Shown piece after piece: positions 15,595 to 23,397 of a stretch of DNA of 64,000 nt. Location of the stretch: positions 1-64,000 of IMG/VR virus record IMGVR_UViG_3300047509_000106; one strand, 5' to 3'. The first letter of the stretch is position 1; every line of letters starts with the position of its first letter. The position numbers and the translations under genes are program-made. This DNA comes from a virus. The notes under the pieces are model-generated. The model made no database searches and had not been told where the DNA came from. It saw only the letters and a list, made by a program, of their open reading frames with translations.

Positions 15595-17306
15595 TCTACA
15601 AGGATTTCGCGGGCGGCATCATCAAGCTGCATCACGGCGACAATCCGGCCGGGATGCTCGGCTTCGTTCTCCGCGATGCCAACCCGCAAACCAACGCCGG
15701 CAAGATGAGCGCTCGCGTCGTCATCTCGACTGCTAGGCCGGACCGCTCCGATGATGTTGTTGAGACTAAGGGCATCGACTTGAGCGAACACAAGGGCAAC
15801 CCGATTGTGTTGCTCAATCACAATAAGGATTTCCCAATCGGTCACGCCGAAGATCGCATGGGTGCCTACACGGTCAAGCGCATCGGCGACGACCGGATGG
15901 AAGCAGAGACATTCTTCACGCAGGCCACGCAACTCGGTGAGCAAGCCTTTCAGCTTGTCGAGCGGAAGGTATTGCGTGGCGCTTCGATCGGTTTCCTGCC
16001 CGTACTCGGCATGGTTGAGAAGCGCGTCCGCGGCGTGCATTACAAGGCCGCGAGGCTCGTGGAGTATTCGCACCTCGCAATTCCTGACAATGCGGACTGC
16101 TTGATACTCGCCGTTGAGAAGGGCATCGGCGGCAAGGCGCTCTGCGATCCGCTCTTGCAAATGCTGCGGCCATTAGTGCCGGAACGTGCGCCGGTCGTCA
16201 CAAGCGGCTGGGAAGAAAAGGGCGGCACCTACAAGATGCAGGAAGCAAAAGAGGTCGAGCCACAGACACGCTCCAGCATTTACTACACCTGTCCGCACTG
16301 CGGCAACGAGATGACGCATGAGAGCATCTTCAAGGAAGAAGACGGCACGACCCGGCATGGCCCATGTCGTGGCGCTGTCGTGTTGAAAGCGCCGAAAGAG
16401 CCGGATGCTTCGCCAGCCGTCGGCGCGACGCCAGCCGATAAAGTCGTTCACGTCATCAATCCTGAACTTCCCAAGTCGTTCACCCCTACGCCGCGCTTCC
16501 TGCCCGGCCTAATGAAAGTCAAAGCCATGCAACCCTACGACGATCCCAACGCTACCGCTGTCGATCCCGGCGATGATGAAGAATTCATCCCCGGCGATGA
16601 AGAGGAAGAAGGGCCGGCGATGAAAGGCGGTGCGGAAGCGCACCACGGCGTCAACGATATTCTCATGCAGGCCATGCAGTTCATTCAGGACTCGCAGAAC
16701 ACCGTGGACAACGCCACGGCTAAGAAGACGCTCGACAAGGTGAGCAAGTGGATCGGCAAGGCGCTCGCGGCGCTCCACGCCGGTCATTCGTCCTACCTGG
16801 AAGAGCATCCCGATCAGCCGCCGTTGCCCGGTCAAGCGCCGGGCATGGATGGCGAAGGCGACGAAGACGAGGACGGCATTGACGACGATGAGGACATTGA
16901 CGCGGACGGCGATGGCGAGCCAGACGACATGGAGGACGATACTGACGATGCCGATGACAAAGGCGCTGACGACAAGGACAAGAGCAAGGACAAGCCGAAG
17001 AAAAAGAAGCCGCCGTTCGGCAAGTCCTTTGATGCTTCACTGAGAAAGGCGCTGAACGATTACTGGGAATTCCTCAAGATGAAAGCCATCATCGGCGACG
17101 GGCCCATCATCGAGAAGGCCATCGCTGACCTCAAGGCGGACGTGGCCTACGAAAAGCGGACGGCCGTGCGGGAAACTGTGAAGTCGCTGTCGGGGTTGCT
17201 GGTACACAAAGCCGATCAAGTCACGACTCCGCCGATTACAGTGGCCACTCCCGACGACTGGGATAAATACTTCGCCGAACTCAACGGCGAAGTCGCAGCG
17301 AACTGA
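15591..17306 (+). CDS. Prohead protease (HK97 U35 family) with long acidic extension
   Basis: 571 residues; the protease core is only the first 200 or so. Catalytic elements: His in VLLNHNKDFPIGHAED (around 75) and Ser in LRGASIGFLP (around 130). Then follow a zinc-knuckle-like CPHCGNE segment, a Pro-rich linker, a helical region, an Asp/Glu-rich stretch of about 60 residues (430-490), a Lys-rich patch and a final helical part. In this family the protease matures the capsid. The tail may be a fused scaffold, by analogy with other phages that fuse the two. A T-run terminator follows. Confidence 0.85.
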   Translation: MIYKDFAGGIIKLHHGDNPAGMLGFVLRDANPQTNAGKMSARVVISTARPDRSDDVVETKGIDLSEHKGNPIVLLNHNKDFPIGHAEDRMGAYTVKRIGDDRMEAETFFTQATQLGEQAFQLVERKVLRGASIGFLPVLGMVEKRVRGVHYKAARLVEYSHLAIPDNADCLILAVEKGIGGKALCDPLLQMLRPLVPERAPVVTSGWEEKGGTYKMQEAKEVEPQTRSSIYYTCPHCGNEMTHESIFKEEDGTTRHGPCRGAVVLKAPKEPDASPAVGATPADKVVHVINPELPKSFTPTPRFLPGLMKVKAMQPYDDPNATAVDPGDDEEFIPGDEEEEGPAMKGGAEAHHGVNDILMQAMQFIQDSQNTVDNATAKKTLDKVSKWIGKALAALHAGHSSYLEEHPDQPPLPGQAPGMDGEGDEDEDGIDDDEDIDADGDGEPDDMEDDTDDADDKGADDKDKSKDKPKKKKPPFGKSFDASLRKALNDYWEFLKMKAIIGDGPIIEKAIADLKADVAYEKRTAVRETVKSLSGLLVHKADQVTTPPITVATPDDWDKYFAELNGEVAAN

Positions 17307-17331
17307 GGCCGTGATGGGTGCCGGTCGCAGG

Positions 17332-17361
17332 AAAGCCAGCGTTAAACGCGCTGGCTTTTTT
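17332..17361 (+). terminator. Intrinsic terminator after prohead protease
   Basis: A perfect 10-bp stem, AAAGCCAGCG (17332-17341) with CGCTGGCTTT (17349-17358), 7-nt loop, and T-run to 17361. It lies 25 nt after the stop codon. Confidence 0.9.
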
Positions 17362-17363
17362 CG

Positions 17364-17503
17364 TATACTAGCAGTCCGTGGGTTGCCAAAGTCTTCGGTC
17401 AGGCAACATCTGGCCCGGTAGCCGTGGAGTGACCCCTGCCGGGGAATAACTGGTCACCTATCGAAGACAGGGCCGCTCTGTAGAAATACACAGCGGCTTT
17501 TTT
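17364..17503 (+). ncRNA. Candidate small RNA between two terminators
   Basis: TATACT at 17364-17369 follows the first terminator and could be a -10 box; the -35 is weak (TTAAAC, 16-nt spacing). The next 100 nt carry no gene but fold well: GTTGCC (17382-17387) with GGCAAC (17402-17407), and GTGACC (17429-17434) with GGTCAC (17452-17457). The stretch ends in a second terminator (GCCGCTCTGT 17472-17481 with ACACAGCGGC 17488-17497, one mismatch, then TTTTTT to 17503). A transcript of about 130 nt is inferred. Confidence 0.45.
17472..17503 (+). terminator. Intrinsic terminator before KTSC-TIGR02996 gene
   Basis: 10-bp stem with one mismatch, 6-nt loop, six T residues at 17498-17503. It ends only 15 nt before the next start codon, so that gene needs its own promoter. 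Confidence 0.8.
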
Positions 17504-17517
17504 CGTAGAATGACGGT

Positions 17518-18309
17518 ATGGCAATCGCCGTCACTTCGACATACATCAAGTCGATTGACTACGGCACCAAAGGGCTGTGTGTCGAGTTCAAACCGAAGCC
17601 GGGCGAGTCGCGCGGCAAAACGTATCACTATCCGCAAGTGACGCAGGAACAGTTCAACGAGATGCGGGACTCGGCGTCTGTGTCGCGATACTTTTGGCAA
17701 CACTTCCAATTCCTATTGCCGATAGAACATCAACCAATGGACTCGACCGCCCGCGCACTGCTCAACGCGATTCTCGCCGCGCCAGACGACGACGCGCCGC
17801 GGCTGATCTACGCCGACTGGCTCGACGAGCACGGCGAAGCCGAGCGGGCGGAGTTCATTCGGGTGCAGTGCGAGTTGGCGCGGATCGGACCTAAACCTAA
17901 TTGCGAATGGGTGCGGCGAGGCCGGGTGCGATGCGATGAAGCTATTCAGTATCGGTGCCGTTCGTGCATCCTAAATTTTCGTTCCCGCGAGTTGCTCAGG
18001 TTGTTATTCTGGCTTTCGACTGACGATCCGGTGCAATTGGCGTTCGACTCGCGCCAGAATCCATGCCCATACGTTCGCGGCTTCGCTGAACGAATCACGC
18101 TCACCGCCGCTGACATGATTGCCAATCTCGACGCCATCCGCGAGCAACACCCGATACGTGACGTGTGGCTGACGACGTGGCCGACGGGCGAATTTGACCA
18201 AGATCACCAGACCGCTTACACATTGTCAGAACGCTGGCCGGGCATCACGTTCCACCTACCGGAACAACAGACTCACGTAGAGCAATACGGTGATCTGCGT
18301 CTCCGGTAG
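17518..18309 (+). CDS. KTSC + TIGR02996 fusion protein
   Basis: 263 residues. Residues 1-70 match KTSC: TSTYIKSIDYGTKGLCVEF, KTYHYPQVTQEQFNEM, SVSRYFWQHF. From about 75: STARALLNAILAAPDDDAPR, LIYADWLDEHGEAERAEFI, the TIGR02996 repeat-companion domain expanded in Gemmata-type planctomycetes; then four cysteines (around 130-155) and a beta/helix C-terminus. The fusion sits between protease and capsid genes. A TAGAAT box 7 nt before ATG and the absence of a Shine-Dalgarno site suggest a leaderless transcript. Function unknown. Confidence 0.75.
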   Translation: MAIAVTSTYIKSIDYGTKGLCVEFKPKPGESRGKTYHYPQVTQEQFNEMRDSASVSRYFWQHFQFLLPIEHQPMDSTARALLNAILAAPDDDAPRLIYADWLDEHGEAERAEFIRVQCELARIGPKPNCEWVRRGRVRCDEAIQYRCRSCILNFRSRELLRLLFWLSTDDPVQLAFDSRQNPCPYVRGFAERITLTAADMIANLDAIREQHPIRDVWLTTWPTGEFDQDHQTAYTLSERWPGITFHLPEQQTHVEQYGDLRLR

Positions 18310-18331
18310 TCGGCGCGACGCCAATCCCCTC

Positions 18332-18348
18332 TAATTACCCCCCGCCCC
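18332..18348 (+). promoter_or_regulatory. CCGCCCC late element, copy 3 (major capsid)
   Basis: TAATTACCCCCCGCCCC, with GCTC at 18365-18368. Here the expected start point (about 22 nt downstream) is not a start codon. The capsid gene begins 43 nt later with its own CAGGAG site, which fits a promoter with a short leader. Confidence 0.5.
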
Positions 18349-18413
18349 GTCCACCCACCACACTGCTCTTTTCGCGTCTACGGCCCTCGCCGTGTCGTCA
18401 CAGGAGCAGCAGC

Positions 18414-19868
18414 ATGTCGGCCACAGCCACGCCAGAGACTCCTCAGAAGCCGGCGGAGATTATCAAGGGTTTGCAGGACAAGACGACGGCGCAAGACGCC
18501 AAGCTCGCCGAACAAGACGCCACGATTGCCGAGTTGAAGACGACCGTGGGCGAGCTGAAGACGAAGCAAGCTCAGACGCCGATCTATGGCGGCGTTGGCG
18601 GCATCGTCGGCGGGATTCCGGGTGACTCGGAAGGCTATTCGATCATCAAGGCCGCACGCTATGCCAGTGGTCGTATCGACTATGAGAAAGCCAAGTACGA
18701 GGTCGATACTTCGACCAAACTGGCAGAAATCTACAAATCGTGTGGCTGGCCTGGGTACTCAGACTTGCCTGCCGCTCGGCGCATGCTGATCCCGTTTGCG
18801 ACCAAGCTGATTCCGCGCGAAACCAGCGAAGCGGATCGTCTCGTCGGCGAGTTGAAGACAAAGATGATCGCCGGTGCCGATAAGGTCGATCAAGATGAAG
18901 TCCGCTGGATTCAGAAAAAACTCGGCTTAGTAACGAAGGATTTGGGAACGCTCTCAGATACAGCCGGTGGTGTACTCGTCGGCTTTCCGACTCTTGGCGA
19001 ATTAATCGACATGCAGCGCAATGTCGAAGTGTTCGCCCAAGCAGGCGCAAGTGAAATCGGACTGCCGCCGAACGGCCGCATCCAATATCCGAAACTGACC
19101 AATTCGACCACGGCGTCCTGGATTCCTGAAGGGCAAATCCTCACCGAGTCAACTCCGAGCACTGGCTATCTGGACCTGCAAGCCAAAAAGCTCGGCATCT
19201 GGGTTGACCTCAACAACGAGTTGATTCGCTTCGGCACCATATCCGCCGAGGCAATGGTCCGCACTGACATGGCGAAGGTCGCAGCGCTCAAGATGGACCT
19301 CGCCCAGTTGGAAGGCACGGGCGGCTCGCAGATCAAGGGACTCATCACCTACCCGTCTGCTGCGTCATGGACGACTGGAACCGACCCACTGCTTGCCTAC
19401 ACGGTGACGGGCAACACAATCCAGATCAGTGACGCCGCCGATATGGAAGCGCTCATGCCCGACACGGCTGGCGAGCCGACGGCATGGGTCATGCGTCGAA
19501 ATCTTTGGGCTAAGATTCGCAACCGTCGCGCGTCATCCGTCTCGTCAGCGGACAGCGCCGGCCAGTTCTTGGCGTCGGTCATCCGTGACGTATCGACACG
19601 GATACCGCTCGAATGGGACGGCACTAAAGTTGTGCGCTCGACTCAGGTTAGCAACACACGCGGCACGGGCGCACAGACCTATGTGATTCTCGGCTACTTC
19701 CCCGACTGGATCACGGCCCGCTTCGGCGCACTCGAATTCCTGTCCACGATGGTTTCGGATCAGGCGTTCAAAAACGACCAGACGCAGATTCGGTGCATCC
19801 AGCATGTGGACGCCGGCCCACGCCACGCGAGCTCCTTCGTATTCGCGGATTCGATCACGATTCAGTGA
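18414..19868 (+). CDS. Major capsid protein (HK97 fold)
   Basis: 484 residues. The N-terminal 50 residues are a coiled-coil delta/scaffold domain (QDKTTAQDAKLAEQDATIAE) expected to be cut by the upstream protease. The mature part follows HK97 order: AGGVLVGFPTLGELIDM, RNVEVFAQAGASEI, PKLTNSTTASWIPEG, KLGIWVDLNNELI, DLAQLEGTGGSQIKGLI, AWVMRRNLWAKI, and the C-terminal LGYFPDWITARFG. CAGGAG 9 nt before ATG supports the start. Confidence 0.95.
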   Translation: MSATATPETPQKPAEIIKGLQDKTTAQDAKLAEQDATIAELKTTVGELKTKQAQTPIYGGVGGIVGGIPGDSEGYSIIKAARYASGRIDYEKAKYEVDTSTKLAEIYKSCGWPGYSDLPAARRMLIPFATKLIPRETSEADRLVGELKTKMIAGADKVDQDEVRWIQKKLGLVTKDLGTLSDTAGGVLVGFPTLGELIDMQRNVEVFAQAGASEIGLPPNGRIQYPKLTNSTTASWIPEGQILTESTPSTGYLDLQAKKLGIWVDLNNELIRFGTISAEAMVRTDMAKVAALKMDLAQLEGTGGSQIKGLITYPSAASWTTGTDPLLAYTVTGNTIQISDAADMEALMPDTAGEPTAWVMRRNLWAKIRNRRASSVSSADSAGQFLASVIRDVSTRIPLEWDGTKVVRSTQVSNTRGTGAQTYVILGYFPDWITARFGALEFLSTMVSDQAFKNDQTQIRCIQHVDAGPRHASSFVFADSITIQ

Positions 19869-19918
19869 GTTGATGGCGGTGAGTCTTTGACCTTGTTTAT
19901 TCTTTGGAGTTGATTTCA

Positions 19919-20314
19919 ATGTCGAGCAAACTCAACGACATCGCTGATCTGTACATCGTCGAAGCGAACACGCAGCCATCAAGCGCCGTCGTGACGAGCG
20001 TGACCGGCGCGACGATTGACTTCGTGACCTGCGACAACAACTGCTTCGCAATCCAAGTCATCGGCACCGTTGGCGGGACCGCTCCGACGTTCATCGGCAA
20101 GATTCAGGAAGCGATCACGGCCACGGGCACGTATGCCGATGTGAGCGGTGCCGTCTTCCCGACCATCACCAGCACGACTGGCGCGAACATTATCCAGACG
20201 ATCAACTTCCAGCGCACGCTGCAATACCTGCGCTATATCGGCACGATCTCAGGCACCACGTCCAGCGTGGCTCTCGACGTGTTGATTCTGGGCCAGAAGA
20301 AACAAGTCAGCTAG
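19919..20314 (+). CDS. Small structural protein after capsid (decoration candidate)
   Basis: 131 residues, beta-rich, Thr/Ser/Ile-rich (SSAVVTSVTGATIDFVTCDN; TYADVSGAVFPTI; LQYLRYIGTISGT). Size and position directly after the capsid gene suggest a decoration or head-fibre protein. Shine-Dalgarno TTGGAG precedes ATG 19919. Confidence 0.6.
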   Translation: MSSKLNDIADLYIVEANTQPSSAVVTSVTGATIDFVTCDNNCFAIQVIGTVGGTAPTFIGKIQEAITATGTYADVSGAVFPTITSTTGANIIQTINFQRTLQYLRYIGTISGTTSSVALDVLILGQKKQVS

Positions 20315-20359
20315 TCGGCTTTGGTTTGTCTACGGTAAGAACTTCAAGGGGCTGTCGTC

Positions 20360-20755
20360 ATGGCGGAATACATTGCGTTCGGCAAGAAGTCCATCAACAC
20401 CGCGGCGATCACCGACGCCGAGTGGAAAGATGGCACCCTGGAGATTCATACCGCGGCCGGGCACGGTCTCAGTCTGCCATTCGCGGACCCCGACTGCGAG
20501 AAGGCCGCCAAAGCGGTCGGGCTTGGCGACTATTACGACGAATGGGCCGCGACGGCCAAAGCCGAGGTCAAAGCAAGGACACTTGCGCAGGCGCAGGTAG
20601 ACGCCAAGGCAGCGGCCGAGGCCGAGATTGCGCGCAAGCACGAGGAAGAGGTCGCCAAGGCGAAGGCGAAGATTCTGGCGGACGCCGAGGCGGCTGCGGA
20701 AAAGGCCGAGAAGGCCGAACACAAAGCAGCGCATCCACACGCGGCGCACAAGTAA
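20360..20755 (+). CDS. Structural-region protein with long coiled coil
   Basis: 131 residues. The first 55 form a beta domain (MAEYIAFGKKSINTAAI) and the rest is an Ala/Lys/Glu coiled coil (AEIARKHEEEVAKAKAKIL) ending in a His-rich tail (HKAAHPHAAHK). GGGGC precedes ATG. Probably head-associated by position. Confidence 0.6.
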   Translation: MAEYIAFGKKSINTAAITDAEWKDGTLEIHTAAGHGLSLPFADPDCEKAAKAVGLGDYYDEWAATAKAEVKARTLAQAQVDAKAAAEAEIARKHEEEVAKAKAKILADAEAAAEKAEKAEHKAAHPHAAHK

Positions 20756-20763
20756 TCGCCCAT

Positions 20764-20783
20764 TTCTGTATACTGGCGGCATG
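20764..20783 (+). promoter_or_regulatory. TATACT box 6 nt before ATG (leaderless start)
   Basis: TTTCTGTATACT followed by GGCGGC and ATG. With a normal -10 to start distance the mRNA would begin at or near the ATG. Similar boxes lie before 17518 (TAGAAT) and 23398 (TATCAT). No strong -35. Confidence 0.4.
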
Positions 20784-21008
20784 ACCACTCTTCCCATATC
20801 CGAGCCGGTCGCCTCCATTCCAGCCAATCACGTCATCGTCAACTTCGGTTCCGCCATCACTGGCGACGTGCAGGGCAAAGCGCTGTTGCACCTAGAGCGA
20901 TACATGCGCGAGACGCTGGGCGTGAAGGCGGAATGCTATAAAGCGACTATGGCCGATGACAACAAGCGCCGGCGCGACATGACGCCCGAACAACGTGATC
21001 GTCTATGA
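20781..21008 (+). CDS. Small protein at start of accessory island
   Basis: 75 residues: PANHVIVNFGSAITGDVQGKALLHLERYMRE, an alpha/beta sequence. No Shine-Dalgarno site; a TATACT box lies 6 nt before ATG. It overlaps the methyltransferase start by 4 nt. Function unknown. Confidence 0.6.
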   Translation: MTTLPISEPVASIPANHVIVNFGSAITGDVQGKALLHLERYMRETLGVKAECYKATMADDNKRRRDMTPEQRDRL

Positions 21009-21655
21009 CTGAGACCGAGCGATTACCGTCCGTTGGCGAGTCCGATGTCATCGACACGGCGAATGAGGCGTGGGACGATGGCAAGCAGTCGTGGTACGCC
21101 GCGGCCCTGGACTTCGCCGCCAAGAGTCTCGGACCGGGAGACAATCGCCGCGAGTGTCTCATCATCGGCTCGCCGATGCCGGAAGTGCAACATATCGCCG
21201 GCATGGGTTGGCGCGTTACCTACGTTGATGTTCGCAAGCCGCCGGCGGACCTGGATCACTTCGTGGAATGCGACGCCACGCGACTCATGTTCCCCGATGA
21301 GTCCGTCGACGCCGTCTCGTCAACATGCGTCCTCTGTCACGCCGGGCTTGGCCGCTACGGCGATCCGGTGAAGCCGAACGGTGATTTGCTCATGTTACGC
21401 GAGATCGCCCGCGTGTTGAAGCCGGGCGGCTCAGCGGCGATCATGGTCGGGCCGACGATTGCAGGCCACGAGATGAAATCGAGCGTCGTCTACGGCAACG
21501 TGCATCGCATCTACCGGCCGGAAGATGTGGCGTCGATGCTCCGCGGCGTCCGGTTGGAGTTGCAAGAGTCGGCGATTTTCGAGACGCCGGAACCGCAGAT
21601 GTATGGGCATGTGAAGTATGCTTATATGTCTGTGCTAGTGAGGAAGCCGGGATGA
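21005..21655 (+). CDS. Class I SAM methyltransferase, DUF268-like
   Basis: 216 residues. A Rossmann methyltransferase: ECLIIGSPMPEVQHIAGMG, acidic VTYVDVRKP, DATRLMFPDESVDAVSS, then GLGRYGDPVKPNGDLLML, REIARVLKPGGSAAIMVGP. The GLGRYGDPxxPxGD block is typical of DUF268 proteins, which are often found in polysaccharide and glycan gene clusters. Likely role: methylating a sugar or other small acceptor used by the island. Substrate is not known. Confidence 0.75.
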   Translation: MTETERLPSVGESDVIDTANEAWDDGKQSWYAAALDFAAKSLGPGDNRRECLIIGSPMPEVQHIAGMGWRVTYVDVRKPPADLDHFVECDATRLMFPDESVDAVSSTCVLCHAGLGRYGDPVKPNGDLLMLREIARVLKPGGSAAIMVGPTIAGHEMKSSVVYGNVHRIYRPEDVASMLRGVRLELQESAIFETPEPQMYGHVKYAYMSVLVRKPG

Positions 21656-21891
21656 GTGCCGTTGCTAAAGTCGTTGGACTCTTTGGCACATGGCCTTGGC
21701 ATTTGCGGCCATCGCTGCGTGAAGTTGGTTTGCAGAGATCAATTGGCTGGCATTTGTTCTTTTTGGGCTGCTGGTATAGATGGCGATGGTTCGCCATGCA
21801 CACCCATCGGCTTCGACATCTCGGGCTGAAGATGTGGTGTTCGCATTTGACAAAGGAAAAGCATGAGCGCAGCACTGCCGGAATTCGTTGA
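21652..21891 (+). CDS. Small Trp/Arg-rich protein
   Basis: 79 residues with aromatic, possibly membrane-associated segments (FGTWPWHLRP; WHLFFLGCWYRWRWFAMH). ATGA overlap with the methyltransferase; its end overlaps the radical SAM gene by 29 nt. No family recognised. Confidence 0.5.
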   Translation: MSAVAKVVGLFGTWPWHLRPSLREVGLQRSIGWHLFFLGCWYRWRWFAMHTHRLRHLGLKMWCSHLTKEKHERSTAGIR

Positions 21892-22993
21892 CAGCCTTGT
21901 GCTCGATGGTACGAAGGTCGGGTGGTATCCCGATAGAATCGCGGCTTGGCACCGTGGCGAGAAGGTTGCGCCGATAACCATTGACTGCGCTATGACAAGG
22001 AAGTGCCAAGCGGCCTGCCACTTTTGCTACGCGCAGCTTCAGTCCAGCGAATCGGACGAGCAGATCACGCAAATCAAGTTCATGGAATTTCTGTCCGACG
22101 CGGCGGAATTGGGGGTCAAAGGTGTCAGCTTCATCTCAGACGGAGAATCAACAGTCGTCCCCTGGTATGCCAATGCCGTCGAACATGCAGCCGGAGTTGG
22201 TCTTGCGGTGGGTGCGGGAAGTAATGGCATTAAACTTACCCGACCAGTCTTGGAAAGAATTCTGCCGCATCTTTCATATCTCCGATTCAATTTCTCGGCA
22301 GGCGAGCGAAAGCGCTACGCCGAAATAATGGGCGTTCCGCAGCACTGCTACGACGACGTGATTCAAAACATCAAAGACGGCATGGAGATCATCAACCGCG
22401 ATTCGTTGCCTTGCACGCTCAACATGCAGATGGTGAGCGATCCAAGAGACTCAGATCAGATCATTCCGTTTGCCAATCTCGCCGCACAGTTGCGCCCCGT
22501 CTACGCAATTGTTAAGCACTGCTCAGATTCGGTCGAAGGATCACTGGGAGTGGATTACGAAAAGTACGACGATCAATTCAAAAACTTGCTTGTTCGCGCC
22601 GAAGAGATCGGTCGTTTTAATGGAGTCCGCATCACAGCGAAATGGAACAAGATAGAGAGCAAACTTGCGAGGAACTATGACCGCTGTTTCGGCGCTCCGT
22701 TCATCATGCAAATGAGCGGCAATGGTTTGGTCGCACCTTGTGGGATGCTCTTTAACGAGCGTTTCAAAGCATTTCACATTGGAAATATCAGCAAGCAACG
22801 ATTCAAGGATATTTGGGCATCGGATCGATACAAGGAAGTGTTCGACTATTTGGCGGGCGACAATTTTGATCCTCGTGTCCGTTGCGGCGCAGGTTGCCTT
22901 CAACACAACACCAACGACTATCTATTCAAACTAGTCAACGGCAAGGTGTCTCTGCCAACAACGGCCGCGCCGCCACAACTGCAGTTTATTTGA
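21863..22993 (+). CDS. Radical SAM protein with SPASM-type C-terminus
   Basis: 376 residues. The [4Fe-4S] motif is CQAACHFC (CxxxCxxC), followed by a TIM-barrel pattern (GVKGVSFISDGESTVVPWY). The C-terminal part carries the SPASM signature: CFGAPFIMQMSGNGLVAPC, HIGNI, FKDIWASDRYKEV, VRCGAGC. Such enzymes modify peptides, sugars or other substrates by radical chemistry. Being between the DUF268-like methyltransferase and a glycosyltransferase, it may act on a glycan precursor or on the modified protein. AAAGGAAAAG supports the start. Confidence 0.85.
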   Translation: MSAALPEFVDSLVLDGTKVGWYPDRIAAWHRGEKVAPITIDCAMTRKCQAACHFCYAQLQSSESDEQITQIKFMEFLSDAAELGVKGVSFISDGESTVVPWYANAVEHAAGVGLAVGAGSNGIKLTRPVLERILPHLSYLRFNFSAGERKRYAEIMGVPQHCYDDVIQNIKDGMEIINRDSLPCTLNMQMVSDPRDSDQIIPFANLAAQLRPVYAIVKHCSDSVEGSLGVDYEKYDDQFKNLLVRAEEIGRFNGVRITAKWNKIESKLARNYDRCFGAPFIMQMSGNGLVAPCGMLFNERFKAFHIGNISKQRFKDIWASDRYKEVFDYLAGDNFDPRVRCGAGCLQHNTNDYLFKLVNGKVSLPTTAAPPQLQFI

Positions 22994-22996
22994 TCG

Positions 22997-23350
22997 TCAA
23001 GTGTACTCTTCAATTTCTCTGCCAGTTGCTTGTTCGATCACTTTTTTGAGTTCAAGAACCGATCGATACATCGGCTCGAATCGGCTGACCTTTGCCCATC
23101 CAATCCAGCGGCATGTATCTTTGGCTTTCTCAATTATCGCCTGTCCCATGCCGTCAATCTTCTCGTCAATCTTGAGTCGTAGCTCGGCAGCTTCTTCTGA
23201 CATTCTCTGCATGACCGCGATATACTCGCGGTTTTTCTTCTCGGCGAGCAAACATCTACTTCGCCAGCGCTCGGCGACAGTTCGCTCGTCTGGTGGCGTG
23301 TCGGCAGGTATTTCTGGAATGTCTGGTGGGACTGTTTCGGTGTCGGCCAT
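22997..23350 (-). CDS. Helical protein on minus strand (moron candidate)
   Basis: 117 residues. The start at 23350 is chosen for a strong GGAGGA site on the minus strand. Acidic Pro-rich N-terminus (PPDIPEIPADTPPDE), then a long helix (RCLLAEKKNREYIAVMQRMS). The gene is convergent with the radical SAM gene (3 nt apart) and divergent from the first glycosyltransferase. Function unknown. Confidence 0.65.
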   Translation of the reverse strand: MADTETVPPDIPEIPADTPPDERTVAERWRSRCLLAEKKNREYIAVMQRMSEEAAELRLKIDEKIDGMGQAIIEKAKDTCRWIGWAKVSRFEPMYRSVLELKKVIEQATGREIEEYT

Positions 23351-23397
23351 TGACTCCTCCATATCTTGTGCTTCGCTCTTTTTGTATCATTATTGCC

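Noticed and set aside
21863-22993. Radical SAM enzyme as QueE (7-carboxy-7-deazaguanine synthase), which would complete a deazaguanine pathway
   Set aside because: The cluster motif is CxxxCxxC with a SPASM-type end, not the QueE motif, so it does not support the DpdA-like gene.
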